Notes: a model not told the origin generated them from the sequence alone. A stretch of DNA of 64,000 nt from Pisaster brevispinus (GCA_023634235.1 JAMKCF010000006.1:10755751-10819750), one strand, 5' to 3'; numbered from the stretch's first letter, positions 23,669-35,438 are shown. Program-made: numbers and translations.

Positions 23669-23911
23669 GCTTTTTTTTTTTTACACCGCAGCGAGGGGTT
23701 TTGTACTATGATACTGCCTTGAGATGAGACTACAAACATTTAGGTTAGGGTTAGGGTTAGGGTTAGGGGGTTAGGGTTAGGGTTTGGGTTAGGGTTAGGG
23801 TTAGGGTTAGGGTTAGGGTTAGGGTTAGGGTTAGTGATGTAATGTTTGTAGTCTCATTTCAAGGCAGTATTATAGTACAAAACCCCACGCTGCGGTGTAA
23901 AAAAAATACGC
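23669..23911. mobile_element. Foldback element with an internal telomeric (TTAGGG)n core and 9-bp target duplication
   Basis: Arms of about 70 bp (23670-23740 and 23841-23908) are near-perfect inverted repeats: 'acaccgcagcg' on the left, 'cgctgcggtgt' on the right. Between them lies an array of about 15 TTAGGG units (23743-23834) with a few variants. The same 9 bases, ATGCGGGTA, occur just outside both arms (23660-23668 and 23912-23920), as expected of a target-site duplication. This makes it a transposed element and not an ancient chromosome end. Confidence 0.85.
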
Positions 23912-23930
23912 ATGCGGGTACAGGTAGAAT

Positions 23931-24293
23931 TGAAGGGACCCGTTGAGTTCGGATTAGGCGCTTTGGGCTACAAAAAGCGGTTGATATGAAATGAATAAGG
24001 TTCGGTTGGTTTAAAAGTGGAATATAACGATCCACACAAATGTTCCTCAAAATTGTGTGGTTTTCTTTTTACTTCGTGAACCAACACGGTCCGCCATTTT
24101 ATAGAATCACTTTTTTGACTCCACAAAATGCAGGACCGTGTTATAGTGACAAAGTAAGAGGAAAACCACACATTTGCGAAGGAAGTGTGAATCAATATAT
24201 TCTAATTTTAAAACATTCTTTGCAACCATATTCATTTCATAACAAACGCCTTTTACAGTCCAAAGCGCCCAATCTGATCAACATGTCCCTTTC
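23931..24293. mobile_element. Foldback MITE, family M3 (AAGGGACAygTTG ends)
   Basis: A long imperfect palindrome. The left half runs from 'aagggacccgttg' through 'gtgtggttttc' to 'acacggtccgccatttt', and the right half returns the inverse, ending 'acatgtcccttt'. Related half-length or degraded copies are at 25231-25460 and 49045-49130. Non-coding. Confidence 0.8.
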
Positions 24294-24409
24294 AGTGGGA
24301 CGTTTGCCACTGTAGAGCAAACCACTAAACCCAACCGAGCCAGCCTGGTAGTCAGAGGCCGGACTCTAAATACTACCGGGTCAGAGATTGCTGTACCTGT
24401 GGGGCCCGA

Positions 24410-24868
24410 CCATAGAGTTATATATAGAAACTAGAGGGCGCACTAGCCTAGTTACGCGGCCCGACAAGGGCAGCGGCGGCCATTTCGTAAGTAGTCAAAA
24501 ACAACGTCTAAACTATTTGTGCGTGTTGCAACAGAGCAATGGTTAACAATGAAAGGGTTTACTGTGAAATTTATGAATGCCAGTGAAGACCGTTTATAGT
24601 ACTAAATAATCCCCGAATAAATAGAATATTTTAGAATTATATTCCTTCACTTTGGGCAATAAATCATGGCATGTGTGTTCATCCTCTTTAAAGCTGCTCG
24701 CTTTTTAGACTGCATAAAATAATGTGTATTTAGCAAGCACACCGCGTATTTCGTATTCAGTGTTGCAACCTTACAAAATGGCGCGCGTGTCTCCTTGCGG
24801 TCCCGTCGCGTTTGTGCACTTGGGGTAGCATTACCAGTGCCCTCTAGTTCCTATATATAACTCTATGG
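24410..24868. mobile_element. Inverted-repeat element, family M4 (CCATAGAGTTATATATAG ends)
   Basis: The left end 'ccatagagttatatatag' followed by 'aaactagagggcgcactag' is mirrored by 'tgccctctagttcctatata' and 'taactctatgg' on the right. The interior contains 'gcggccatttcgtaag' and no ORF of note. About 459 bp. Confidence 0.8.
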
Positions 24869-24869
24869 G

Positions 24870-25065
24870 CCTGACCCATTTCTCTGTCAGTGATTTATCT
24901 GTGTCAAAATAAAATGACCCTTGAAATGGTCAAACTGACTTAGAATCCGAGTTAAAATCCAAATTGTAACCCGTTTCCAGGTCGGCCTGACCCAGAATTG
25001 GGACAGACCCCATGTGACACAGAATCCGGGTCAGTTCTGGCCTTATAGTTTTGAGAGTGCAGTTT
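24870..25065. mobile_element. MITE-like repeat, family M5 (GGGTCAGTTCTGrCCC)
   Basis: Repeated GGGTCA/TGACCC half-sites, 'aatccgggtcagttctggcc' and an AT-rich end resembling 'ttttgagagtg'. Relatives are at 32316-32518, 33397-33970 (interrupted), 47140-47345 and 56129-56331. It directly abuts element M4. Confidence 0.65.
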
Positions 25066-25230
25066 GAATCCTATTAGCAGCGGCGACCGCACGAATTTAT
25101 TAATGTTTGCATCAGTAGTAAAGAATACCTTTAAAAAAAAGTTTTGCCCTATACACCAACGTGTGTATAAGCACTGTATGTTCATTGGGCCCACCTTCCC
25201 ACCGTTCTCCCCACAGGACTTCGGATCGTG

Positions 25231-25460
25231 AGGTTAAAAGGACACGTTGCCTTGGATTGAGCGATTCGGGCTCTAAAAAGCGTTTGTTATGAAATGAATT
25301 GAAATGAATATGATCGGAAAGATGTTTTAAAAGTAGAGTATAATGACCCACACAAAAATGCTTCGAAATTGTGTGGTTTTCGGTTTACTGGGCCTATGTG
25401 TATTAATACTGTCCGCCATTTTGGGGAGTCAAAATTTTGACTCAGCAAAATGGCGGACAT
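25231..25460. mobile_element. Foldback MITE, family M3, partial copy
   Basis: Starts 'aaaggacacgttgccttgga' and runs to the palindrome centre 'ggagtcaaaattttgactca', then only a short return 'caaaatggcggacatg'. It is a copy missing most of its right half. Confidence 0.75.
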
Positions 25461-25981
25461 GTTTCAGATTCAGATGTATGCGTGATACACACAATATTCT
25501 TTATTAAAAAAAACTTAATATTGTATTACAACGCATTGTGACAAAATAATGCATAAAATGATGGAGATGTGACATGGCAACCCAACCAAAAACGCCCACT
25601 GAATCTCCATTCACACGTTGACACCATTAAGTCTGCAAGCCTTCTATTGCAATGTATACTAATTCAACACATTACCCAACCGAAGTCAGATGATAAAAAC
25701 ACGTCTGGTCGGTTTTTCGAAGCTGTATATTATCATTCGTTGTCGGCAACGTGCACGAGCTTTTTGACCCACTGTTCACTTTTTGATGAAAAGCTTGATT
25801 TCCTTTGTGTGCGACGCAATGTCCAATGTACTAATGGCGATGAATATAATATTTCACTAAGTTTATACTGGTATAGTCACAGGCACGGATGCCTCCCTCT
25901 TTTTTTCACTGACTGAAAAAATCAAGTGAATTGAAAGGCAAATAAAGAAATTCCTATTTCACAATGGGTACGGATAACACA
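25461..25981. other. Intergenic DNA, no gene seen
   Basis: One 115-codon ORF (25569-25916) is open but has no recognisable domain or splice context. I do not call it a gene. Confidence 0.4.
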
Positions 25982-26111
25982 CTTCCTAAGCTGCCTGACT
26001 TTCCAAGCATGTGTACTGGGTGTTCTTCATGATTCCATGGTATATGGGTGGTTACTGACATGCGGCGAAGAGGGGTGCCACGACAAAACGTTGATTTCTC
26101 AAAGTCAACTA
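25982..26111 (-). repeat. Dispersed repeat R2, inverted relative to the copy at the Reeler gene start
   Basis: Read on the minus strand it matches 28530-28683 in order: 'agttgactttgagaaatcaa', 'ctcttcgc', 'atgtcagtaaccacc', 'cacccagta' and 'gcttggaaagtcaggcagct'. The copies differ by an insertion of about 20 bases and scattered substitutions. Confidence 0.8.
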
Positions 26112-27214
26112 GAGAATCTTGTTCATAAATATTTTATCGGGTCCCCGGAGCGGGCCTCGGAATTCCAAGCCGTTTTATTGTGCTAAAAATGCGTTTGAAT
26201 AATGTGAATGGAAAGAATAAGGGTTAGAGGTTATTTCCTCAAAGAGAAGGAAATGATAGCGAGGAAAACAATTGTGAACGAAAATTTGACTCAAAATATA
26301 TCCAAACAGGATGACATTGCACCAAATGGAGTACAGTACTTTAACCGTACTGGGGCGCTCAATGTGACCCATCATGACTCCGACGGGACAATCTACAGCC
26401 ACAACGGACGCTGTCCTCTATGGAACACCTTACATCATTTAATTCGTTATCATTGGTCCAATGGTGGATGGGTTAACTTCCTTTTTTCGAAAAAAAGCTT
26501 TTTCTGGGCCACCATATTTTCTGCTTTATGTTTACGAAATTAGATCTACCAGTCTATTTCATACCATTTATTTAACATACAGCGAATACAGATGTTGAGA
26601 GTTTAGTTTGTCTACATGAACTTCACCTTTAAACTATATAACACGTCCCTTTGATAAACTATAGACATAGCAGGACCTACCACAACCATTATTGATCAAC
26701 CTTTGATTTAAACGCGTCCTCACGCGGTCAAAAATATGATCAACTCCATCGTTTTAATAAAGCTACTCGAACTTAAGAAAGGTTTCAAACATCCAATAAG
26801 AGTTTTGCGTTGTGACTGGTAGTGGTAGACTGCAGCAAGGGAGTGGAAAGGTCTACACTTTTTCATACAAAATGCCAAACCAACCGATCATTATTCAAGA
26901 AGATTATTAAAATATATCTATATATTTATCAATATAAATCAATTTGTTTGGTTTCCAGCATGGTATCTTAAGTCTGCCAGGAAATACCTAGAATGAACCT
27001 AGAATAATATTATCTGGCTAAACTTCACACTCCTTCCAACCAAACAGTTATTATTATTATTATTTTATTATTATTTTTATACTTTTTTTAGTAACGCCCA
27101 TTGATATAGTATTGCGACCAGCTCACTTGCGCAGCAAACCCATTTTGCACTCGCTGTGTTGACTGTGTACTTTATCAGTCATAAGGCAGGCCATTGTACT
27201 CCACATTGAAAACT
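26112..27214. other. Intergenic DNA, no gene seen
   Basis: Contains an (ATT)n-like run near 27050-27075. A 111-codon ORF (26208-26543, + strand) has no recognisable features. Nothing else is supportable. Confidence 0.4.
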
Positions 27215-27509
27215 TTATTGGTGTTCACCCATGCATGTCTCTTGGAACCAAGGCACGCCCAAGTTGTCAATAAAGACCATACACGTCAGACTGCTGTTGA
27301 ATTCACTCACACAATCGCCACATGCAACATTTCGGAAGTCGGTACATTTGGTGACGTCGATAGATGGTAGCCTACTGTGGACTTTCTCTATGGGATCAAC
27401 ATAACGAAAGGCCACAAAAACATCAAAGTGAGCAGTTGTTAACTTGAGACAGGTGAAACCCGCAAGAACCTGTTCCAAGAAGGAGGCCGACAGACGTCCT
27501 CAAAGCACC
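27215..27509 (-). CDS. Putative terminal exon of an unknown cysteine-containing protein
   Basis: The minus-strand frame is open from a TGA at about 27509 to the stop at 27215, giving about 95 residues. It includes CTDFRNVACGDCVSEFNS-type spacing and one likely N-glycosylation site (NSS). The TAA stop lies within the hexamer AATAAA, the standard poly(A) signal, which suggests a real 3' end. However, a good + strand donor (GTAAGTA at 27525) abuts the same stretch, so it could instead be an untranslated + strand exon. No family is recognised. Confidence 0.3.
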
Positions 27510-27525
27510 TTCGTAGGAGCATTAC

Positions 27526-28529
27526 GTAAGTACTGACCACTGCATACAATTACAAACATACCACGGACATACATACGAGGCAAGAATGAATTTGCCTCAT
27601 TGCACGGTTGCATATAGAAAAGGAGGCTACATGTATCGCTCAAGGTTTTGCGATGGTACAATCACAAAGGAAGGAAATAACATGAATGGACCGCGGAGGA
27701 AACAAAATTGAGATACATAGCCTTTAGTCATGAGAAAGTTTAATATATCAAAGACTTGCACATAGCACTCGAACGTGGCTGCAGTTGTAACATGTAGGAT
27801 TTTCTAAGCTGCATGGAAATACCGGCTCTTAACATCAACATTACAGTAACCAATGATTTTGTGCACACACTTACTATATCGGATGCAATTGAAATAAGCA
27901 ACGGTGTATTTGGTGGATTTCACTGCAAATTACATTTTCTCATGTACCAGTATGGACTTATAATCAATGATCTTTATAGTAATTGTTCCTTAAGTTAATG
28001 ACCAACTTGGTACAGAGTACTTGATAGCTGTTGATATTATAAAACATTGCTAGAAATGACCCATTTGAAGTAATGTAGTTTCGTAGAAAGAAGTCATTTT
28101 TTCACCAACAAATTTGAATCTGAGAAAGGCTTCCGGTATGAGGCCTTTCTCATGCATCTGAAAAGACGCATTTAATGCAACAAGGGTGTTTATTCTCTCA
28201 TAATTTTCTTGAACCTTCGATGACCAATTTGAGCCCAAAGTTTCATAAATTTGTTGTTTTATGCATATCGTGCATATGCATATGTTGGGATACACCAAGT
28301 GAGGATACTGGTCTTTGACAATTACCAAAAGGATACCCTGCCTGTAAGATTATAATTACTAATCCCCCGACTCTTATCGGTCCTCTATTTTGTCTTTATA
28401 AGCTGCATAGGCCTATTGTATAATTTTCATGTCAATCCAACCATTCACATTATTATTATCGTTTTAATATATTTTTGGTTAAAATTTGTTGTTATTTACA
28501 TCTGTAGGTGAATCTACTTCGGCAAGTTT
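27526..28529. other. Region upstream of the Reeler gene, no gene seen
   Basis: 28050-28320 contains 'aatttgaatctgagaaagg', a motif also seen near 43270 and probably part of a dispersed repeat. Short ORFs show no domains. Confidence 0.4.
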
Positions 28530-28683
28530 AGTTGACTTTGAGAAATCAACGTTTTGGGCGGACGTCAATGTGAGTCATGGCATCCCTCTTCGCTGTATGT
28601 CAGTAACCACCAATTACCATGGTAATGGAACCATGCAGAACACCCAGTACCCATGCTTGGAAAGTCAGGCAGCTTAGGAACTG
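28530..28683 (+). repeat. Dispersed repeat R2 abutting the start of the Reeler gene
   Basis: Inverted match of 25982-26111 (see that entry). Its right edge is a few bases from the ATG at 28687, so the 5' UTR or core promoter of the gene appears to be repeat-derived. Confidence 0.7.
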
Positions 28684-28686
28684 TGT

Positions 28687-28885
28687 ATGATGATGGTGTG
28701 GGGTCTGCCAGTGTCGCTGGTGCTGGTGTTCCTCGGTGTTGGAATGGGCTACCGGTCAGGTGCTCCGAGAGAGGCTTGTGTCACCATGCAGCCAGGCCAC
28801 ACCAACAGAGTTGCCATGTCCACTGAGAGCCCTTATCATCTAGAAGTTCATCTGGAGTTAACTTCCACAGACCATTACATTGTTG
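28687..28885 (+). CDS. Reeler gene exon 1 (signal peptide and first half of Reeler)
   Basis: Encodes MMMVWGLPVSLVLVFLGVGM, a strong signal peptide, then GAPREACVTMQPGHT, the classic opening of a Reeler domain. Ends at a GTAAGC donor in phase 1. Three ATG codons are possible starts (28687 and the two following in-frame). Confidence 0.88.
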
Positions 28886-31800
28886 GTAAGCAAGAAATGC
28901 CCAATCATTGGGTAATATCCACATTCTTAGTTTGACTCAAGTAGGCCTAAATAGATACACAAGATATATGGTTTTTGATATGATAAATAATAATAATTTA
29001 TGATGTAAGTAAACAAACCGATCATGGCTAAAGTTGCGAATAAAACTGTACATTAACTCATCGTATCATATTCGCGACAAATTCGATGCCGGCCAACAAC
29101 AGGCATGACCAAGATAATTATGGTATATGTGCACAGTTTGACTCTGCATGCCATTCGCTGTTGTTATTCAATGTGAGCCCAACATGGCATACACCTGGGC
29201 GGTGGTGACAAGTTTAACCCCGAAAATGAGTGCAAACATGGCCTTGCCCTTTAGAAATCACACCAAGTTCTGCAGGGTGATTGTTTACGGTTCTGCACGG
29301 CACTGTAAAAATGGGAGGAAACCCCATCAGCGCATCAGTGCACTCGATTTTGTAGGTCACAACATCGTACAAAACACAGTTGACACAATATTCATGGACA
29401 CATTTTACTTGTACTTTTCAGTACGCTAGCTCCACCAATAACATTATCTAGGGCAGGTTATTCTGTTTGGCATTTTTATATTGTGACAAAATACAACCTC
29501 AAGGTATGTTTTTTTTTTAGAAACCAAGGGCGTTTGAAACTGATTGAGAATAACGTGTTCTATCTCTTAAATTATGTGATGATTTCAATTCGATATCAGT
29601 GGTTATTCTCAAACTTAGAACCCGCACTTTTTAAGTTTATAATATGTTATTTTTTTCACTTTGCTTGTCACCCATACCCCATCTTTTTTTCAAACATAGG
29701 TGATCAGTTTGAAGTAGGCCTATGGTTGTTATACCAAATTGTGCTATTCTCTACAGATTTCTTTTTGTTTGATTTTACAGTTTCAATCAAAGGAAGTTCC
29801 TCGTTCAGAGGATTTTTTCTTCAAGCCCGGGACGCCAACAGCTCAAGCACCGATGCGGTAGGTTCGTTCCCCTCTGACAGAATCAACAGTGATAGTTCGA
29901 AGGCGGTTTCCTGTAACAATGTTGAAGACAGCGCCCTCACACATACCAACAAGGGAATGAAGGCACTGGTGACAGGCACTTGGAAGGCTCCTGAAAATGG
30001 TTCTGTTACGGCGGTGTATTTTATGTAAGCCAAAATTTGTGGTTTATTTTTTTTTAATAAAGTAAAATGTTAGCGTTAAGAAACCGTACTGTAGGCCTAC
30101 CATCTTATATCAAGCACGTGTTGAAAACATATACACATGTATATCAATATAGATGTGGGCCAGTTAATGACCCAAAGTTTCACTGTGGCTTTTTTATCTT
30201 CTTCCCAGAGCAACAGTTGTGCGATCTTTTGACGATTACTGGGTCGGCATTTTATCTAGAACGGTCCATTTAACGGGGCAAGTCAACAACGAGGAGGACA
30301 TTATCACGCACGCTATGACCACAACACCATCATTGGGTAGCATCTCGACCATCACCACAACAGACTCGGTACCGTCAAGTTCACACGGCGGCTACCCCGA
30401 AACTACAACGGCACTTCCTGGAGGAGTGACCGGTGACACTTACTCTCCGTCCATCATTGAGGATACGAACTCAACTACGAAAGGAGATTCTAACAATCTA
30501 TCCACCGCATCCATGGTGGATGATCCAAATATATCGGTTACAGGTTGGACCACCAACAGCCAGAGGATTACTGACAAACATGAAGTTACTTATGACGTTT
30601 TTGAAAGTACAGCAGCTGACCACAGATCACATGTCACAACTGATTCTATTTTGGAAATATTTACACGACACACCATTTCAAAAAGGAGAACATCGACAAT
30701 AGAAGATTTGTCGACATCAGCAGATGTTACAACACAAATAGATTTGTCGACACCGGCAGAAGTTTCAACGCGTGCGGAACGGTCGACACGGGATTATGAG
30801 ACAACACTGAGTGAAAATAAAACAACAGAAAACTCTTCAACAGTAACTTCTTCAACAATACATGGCTTAACCTCCACAGTTTCTTCAACTACATTACAAC
30901 CAAGAACACAGCTGCCACATTTGTCATCTATGTCTACAACGGAGTTGCCAGTGATTACAATGAAAGAATCGTCGACAACTGCACCAGTAAAGACGGAAGT
31001 GTCAACAACACCATATGAAACAACATTGAGTGAGATAGTAAATGATTCAGATTCAAGTTACGCAACTTCCTCAACAACGCTACAACCGAGAACTCAACTG
31101 ACACATCTGCCATTAGAATCTACGACAGATTTATCGTTGGGCACAATCATAACCAATCGTTTTTCAGGCACCTCGACCACAACTAAACTGACGGTGTCAT
31201 CCGTAATTGATACTCTAACGGGCACAAACTACCACACAACACCACTCGGAGAAGAAAACATCTCTACAGTAGATCCACCAGTCCAAAGTACGAGTGATGT
31301 TTCTAACGAATCTACGGCTTTTCCTTCAAAAAATGCCACAGATTATGCACACAGTTCACCAGACCCCATAACCTTGCCTGTTAACAATTCAACACAGTCC
31401 AATAACTCGCAAACGACAGAAAATGTAGATTTGGAAACAGACTCTCTATATAATGCTACTCTTGAAGTTCCAACACTTGACACATCAACGAACGACACTG
31501 TGACGTATGGGTCGTCAGATAGTGGCGTCACTAGGCAAATGACTCAATCACCGACAAAACCTTTAGCTGATGCATCAACCACATTTTCCCAAAGCCATGC
31601 CTCAACAGCACAACCAGAGGAGTCAACAACACAACCAGAGGAGTCAACAACACAACCAGAGGAGTCAACAATACAACCAGAGGAGTCAACAACACCTTCT
31701 AATGACGAACCGGTAACCTTACTGTACAACTCATCCACGGCACAACTCACCATATCTACAACATTGCATCTGGATAATGCTACTGAGCTGCCGGACACAA

Positions 31801-34800
31801 CATCAGAAGCTGCACCAATAAACACATCCACATCACCAACTTCAATAGTAAGCAAATCCACACCGTCATCCAATGTTACATCAGCAACACAACCGTCGGT
31901 GTCTTTGTCAGATGACTCGTCAACAACACCAACCATTTCGTCCACAACAGCTGAAGTCCAACCAAGTCCACGTGCCAATTCAACATTATCACAATCCACC
32001 ATCGATTCTAGTACTGACGGTGCCACCCCGACGGAACCACAGGCAACAACGACAGCTGCAACAACCCCAGTTGCTAGTTCAACTACTCCACATGCACCGC
32101 AAATAACAGAGGAGGTGACTGTAACTGTCACCGAGGATAGCACCGAAGTGATGGAGCTTTCTACATCAATGGTTTATGCAGAATTATCCACTGATGTACC
32201 CACAGCTGCATCAACAGACGCACCTCTGGCAACATTCACTACCGGAAAAGCAAGCGTCCCTTTAGGTAAATACAAAAAATGGTTTTCAGTAGCACTAATT
32301 AATTATTTACATGTACTCCCGAATCAGAATTGATCCGGGTTCCAGGGAGCCTTACGGAAAAACCTGTTTTAATAAAATGGGATTTTCAACTCGGATTCTG
32401 CGTGAGTTTGACCCATTTCTGTGTAATTTTGACATGGATTTTGGGTCATACTGCACAGAAATGGGTCAGGCCCCATGTATCCGGGTCAGTTCTGACCCGG
32501 ATGTTTTTAGAGGGTGTCTCTTACGGAAATCCCTCCACACAGTATTATTGTACACGTTCCAACTTAAAGCTGTGCCGGTGCCTACTACAATCTAATTATA
32601 GGCCCAGAACTCAGAGCAATTCCGGAGTTCTTACGTTTTCTTGATGACATGAGTAAGAAAGTCCAAGTTTCTGAAAGCTGTTCTTGACGTGATTTATGGA
32701 AATTATTTTGTATCGATGGTGATAAACGTCAACGTATAAACTGAAATACATAGTACAGAAGAAGACAACAAGATTTATGTTTAATTTTGGCACAGTAAAA
32801 ATTAATTACAATGAAATTATAAAATCCAATGTGAACAGATACATGTTATGAAGGTAACATTGTGAACAGGGTAATGATTTACACTCAATTCATATCAGAG
32901 AAGGACTGACGTAAATGTTTTCTAAAAACGGCAGGAATATCTGTTTTTGGCTTTTTTTCGTCAAGCGAATGATGTGTATTTGATCAAGTATTCAAACACG
33001 GCCAGTTTCAAAATGTTTGGATAAAGTCAGTAGTGTGCTCGATTGCAAAGGTTATTCTTTTGGTGGTAAAAGTTTGATTTTAAAATTGAAATATGTTTAT
33101 TAATGATAGTTATGTTCATATTTTAGAGGAGCCAAACGAAGTTCGAATGCGATTGAGGATTGTCAACATTCCTTTCACGGAAGATCTTCGAGATCTGAAC
33201 TCCGACACTTATAAGAAGGTTGCAGATGATGTCGAACAGGCAGTAAGTGAATTACACAACACAACCAAAACACCACAATACTCCAAACAAACTCAACTCA
33301 TTTCCCCCTCAGGACCCTCCCAGTCCGCCGGTGACTTTCGGTAGTTTGAGAGACGCCGTTTTCAGGCTATAACGTCAGCGCATATCACTGTACACAACTC
33401 CCGGGTCAGAATTGGCCCAAATACCTGCAGGGCCCAATTTCATAGAGCTGCTTAAGCAGAAATTAATGCTTAACAATTTCCTGCTAAGCAGAAATGAGCA
33501 GGATACCAGTCACAAATTGTACACGTGACATGGTAGTTTGGCTGGTAACCTTATTCTGGTAAGCAAATTTTTATTGTGCTTAGCAAAATTTTGTGCTTAA
33601 GCAGCTCTATGAAATTGGGCCCTGGGGCCAATTTCATAGAACTGCTTAAGCAGAAAATAATGCTTAACGATTTCCTGCTAAGCAGAAATGAGCAGGATAC
33701 CAGTCACAAATTGTACACGTGACTTGGTAGTTTGGCTGGTAACCTTATTCTGGTAAGCAAATTGTTATTGTGCTTAGCAAAATTTTGTGCTTAAGCAGCT
33801 CTATGAAATTGGGCCCTGGTCACAGGGAGGTCTGACTCATTTCAGAGTCAGGTTGACCAGGGAAGTGGATAAAAGGTGGGGCTATAACTTTGACTCCGCG
33901 TCAGCTGACCCATTCCTGTCGTTTCGACACAAACTTTGGGTCATACTGACCTAGTTTCGGACCACTATGTAATATCTGACAAAGAACTGTAACATATAAC
34001 AACTCTTGGTTTATTTGTTGACTAAACAATTTAGAAATTAAACCACTGATTGAAGTACGGTTTCTTATGATTTCAGGTTTGGGACTTGTACATGCAAAAC
34101 AGTGTTACAACGTTGGAGAGAGTGAAGGTTCTTCAAATTACGTAAGTAGTATTTGATGTTCTATTATCTTTATCCCACCATTGTTTCGGAGGGGTTCAGT
34201 AATTACCAGGAGGTCGCAGGTTCAAGTCCCGCTCCGGTCAATTTTTCTTTTTGCAACCCAAAATCATTAATAATAACAACAATAACAACTCAGTAATATT
34301 TTTTCTTTGACTAAGCAGAAGAGGCAGCGTGGTCCCAGAAGTACAGCTTCTTGCGTCCCAAGACTTGAATGCAGCGAGTAAATCTACCTGGCTTAGTGTA
34401 ATGTACAACGAAATTAGCAACGGTGGTAGGCTTGGAAACTTCAGTGTTTCTGATATCTCCGCCTTATCAGCAGATGGTAAGGTTTAGATCAGTTTCTTTT
34501 GTTCTACTTCATTCATTCATATTTTACTTAACACAAATGCAGTCGACTCTTCTTAAAACACGGTCGCTGGGACTGGCCAAATTACCTCTTCGTAACAAAA
34601 GTGTTGTCAAACGAGGACAGCAACACGGAGAAACACAAAGGAGAAAATTAGATTTTGGACTTCCGAATTTGCTCTTTATAAGCAGAACCTCTTTATAACA
34701 ATGCTCTTATATAAAGAGGGTTGACTGTAATTATAATAAACCTTATGCAATGACGTCATCACGCTGCCATCTTAAAAGTAAAATGAGAATGAAACGATAG

Positions 34801-35402
34801 ATATTGGCAAAAGAGGTCGCCAACATTAGGGCTAGATAGCTCAGGTGGTAGAGCGCCCGGCTCGTCAATCCGGAGGTCGCACGTTCATTTCCGCTCGTGT
34901 TAATGTTTCTTTATTCAACCCAAAATTACGAATCGATATAGAAACACACAACTAATGTATGTCATGTGCATAAGGAGTTTCAAAATAATAATAATAACAT
35001 CAAGTAATGAGCCACGAGGGAAACTGACTGGGCAAGTTTTACAAATAATTTTGGCTCGAACAAAAAAGATTGACTGTTGAAATAATAATAATAATAATAA
35101 TAATAATTATATACATTCAATTTCAACTGATTGAATACTGTTATCACTCGTCAGGAACCTTTACGGTAGTCGATCCGTGTTTCATTCTACCCTGCCCGGA
35201 GTCGATGGTTTGCTTTGTATACCAAAGCACTTGTCTCTCAAATTGTTTTCTTAACACCAACTACTGTATGAATGACGGTGTCTGCAGGGATCCAGAGGGC
35301 GACACGCAGTTGGTGTCATGCAGGTATGACAATTGGTTTGCTCTACGTCACTCTTATGTACCATTTGAAACGGAAAGAATATTTCTCTTAAAGTACTACA
35401 TC

Positions 35403-35438
<36 letters not shown>

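Larger units (their letters stand above)
33397..33970. mobile_element. Family M5 element interrupted by two tandem M1 elements
   Basis: The M5 start 'actcccgggtcagaattggc' at about 33397 is separated from its remainder (33818-33970) by the M1 insertion. This shows the order of insertion: M5 first, M1 later. Confidence 0.6.

Noticed and set aside
23743..23834. True telomere or fusion scar
   Set aside because: The array is enclosed in inverted arms with a target duplication and has ordinary DNA on both sides, so a transposed element explains it better.
31616..31700. Sequencing or assembly collapse in the QPEESTT repeat
   Set aside because: Units show a distinguishing base (aat versus aac) in the same position in both copies, so the array seems correctly resolved in copy A.
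31544..32143. 199-codon open frame on the minus strand within the mucin exon
   Set aside because: It is antisense to a frame with proven splice and domain continuity. Ser/Thr-rich codon use (ACA, TCA, ACC) leaves the complement open by composition.
34829..34901. Functional tRNA gene
   Set aside because: A- and B-box-like segments are present, but the acceptor and anticodon stems do not pair convincingly by eye, and near-copies elsewhere are diverged and repeat-like.
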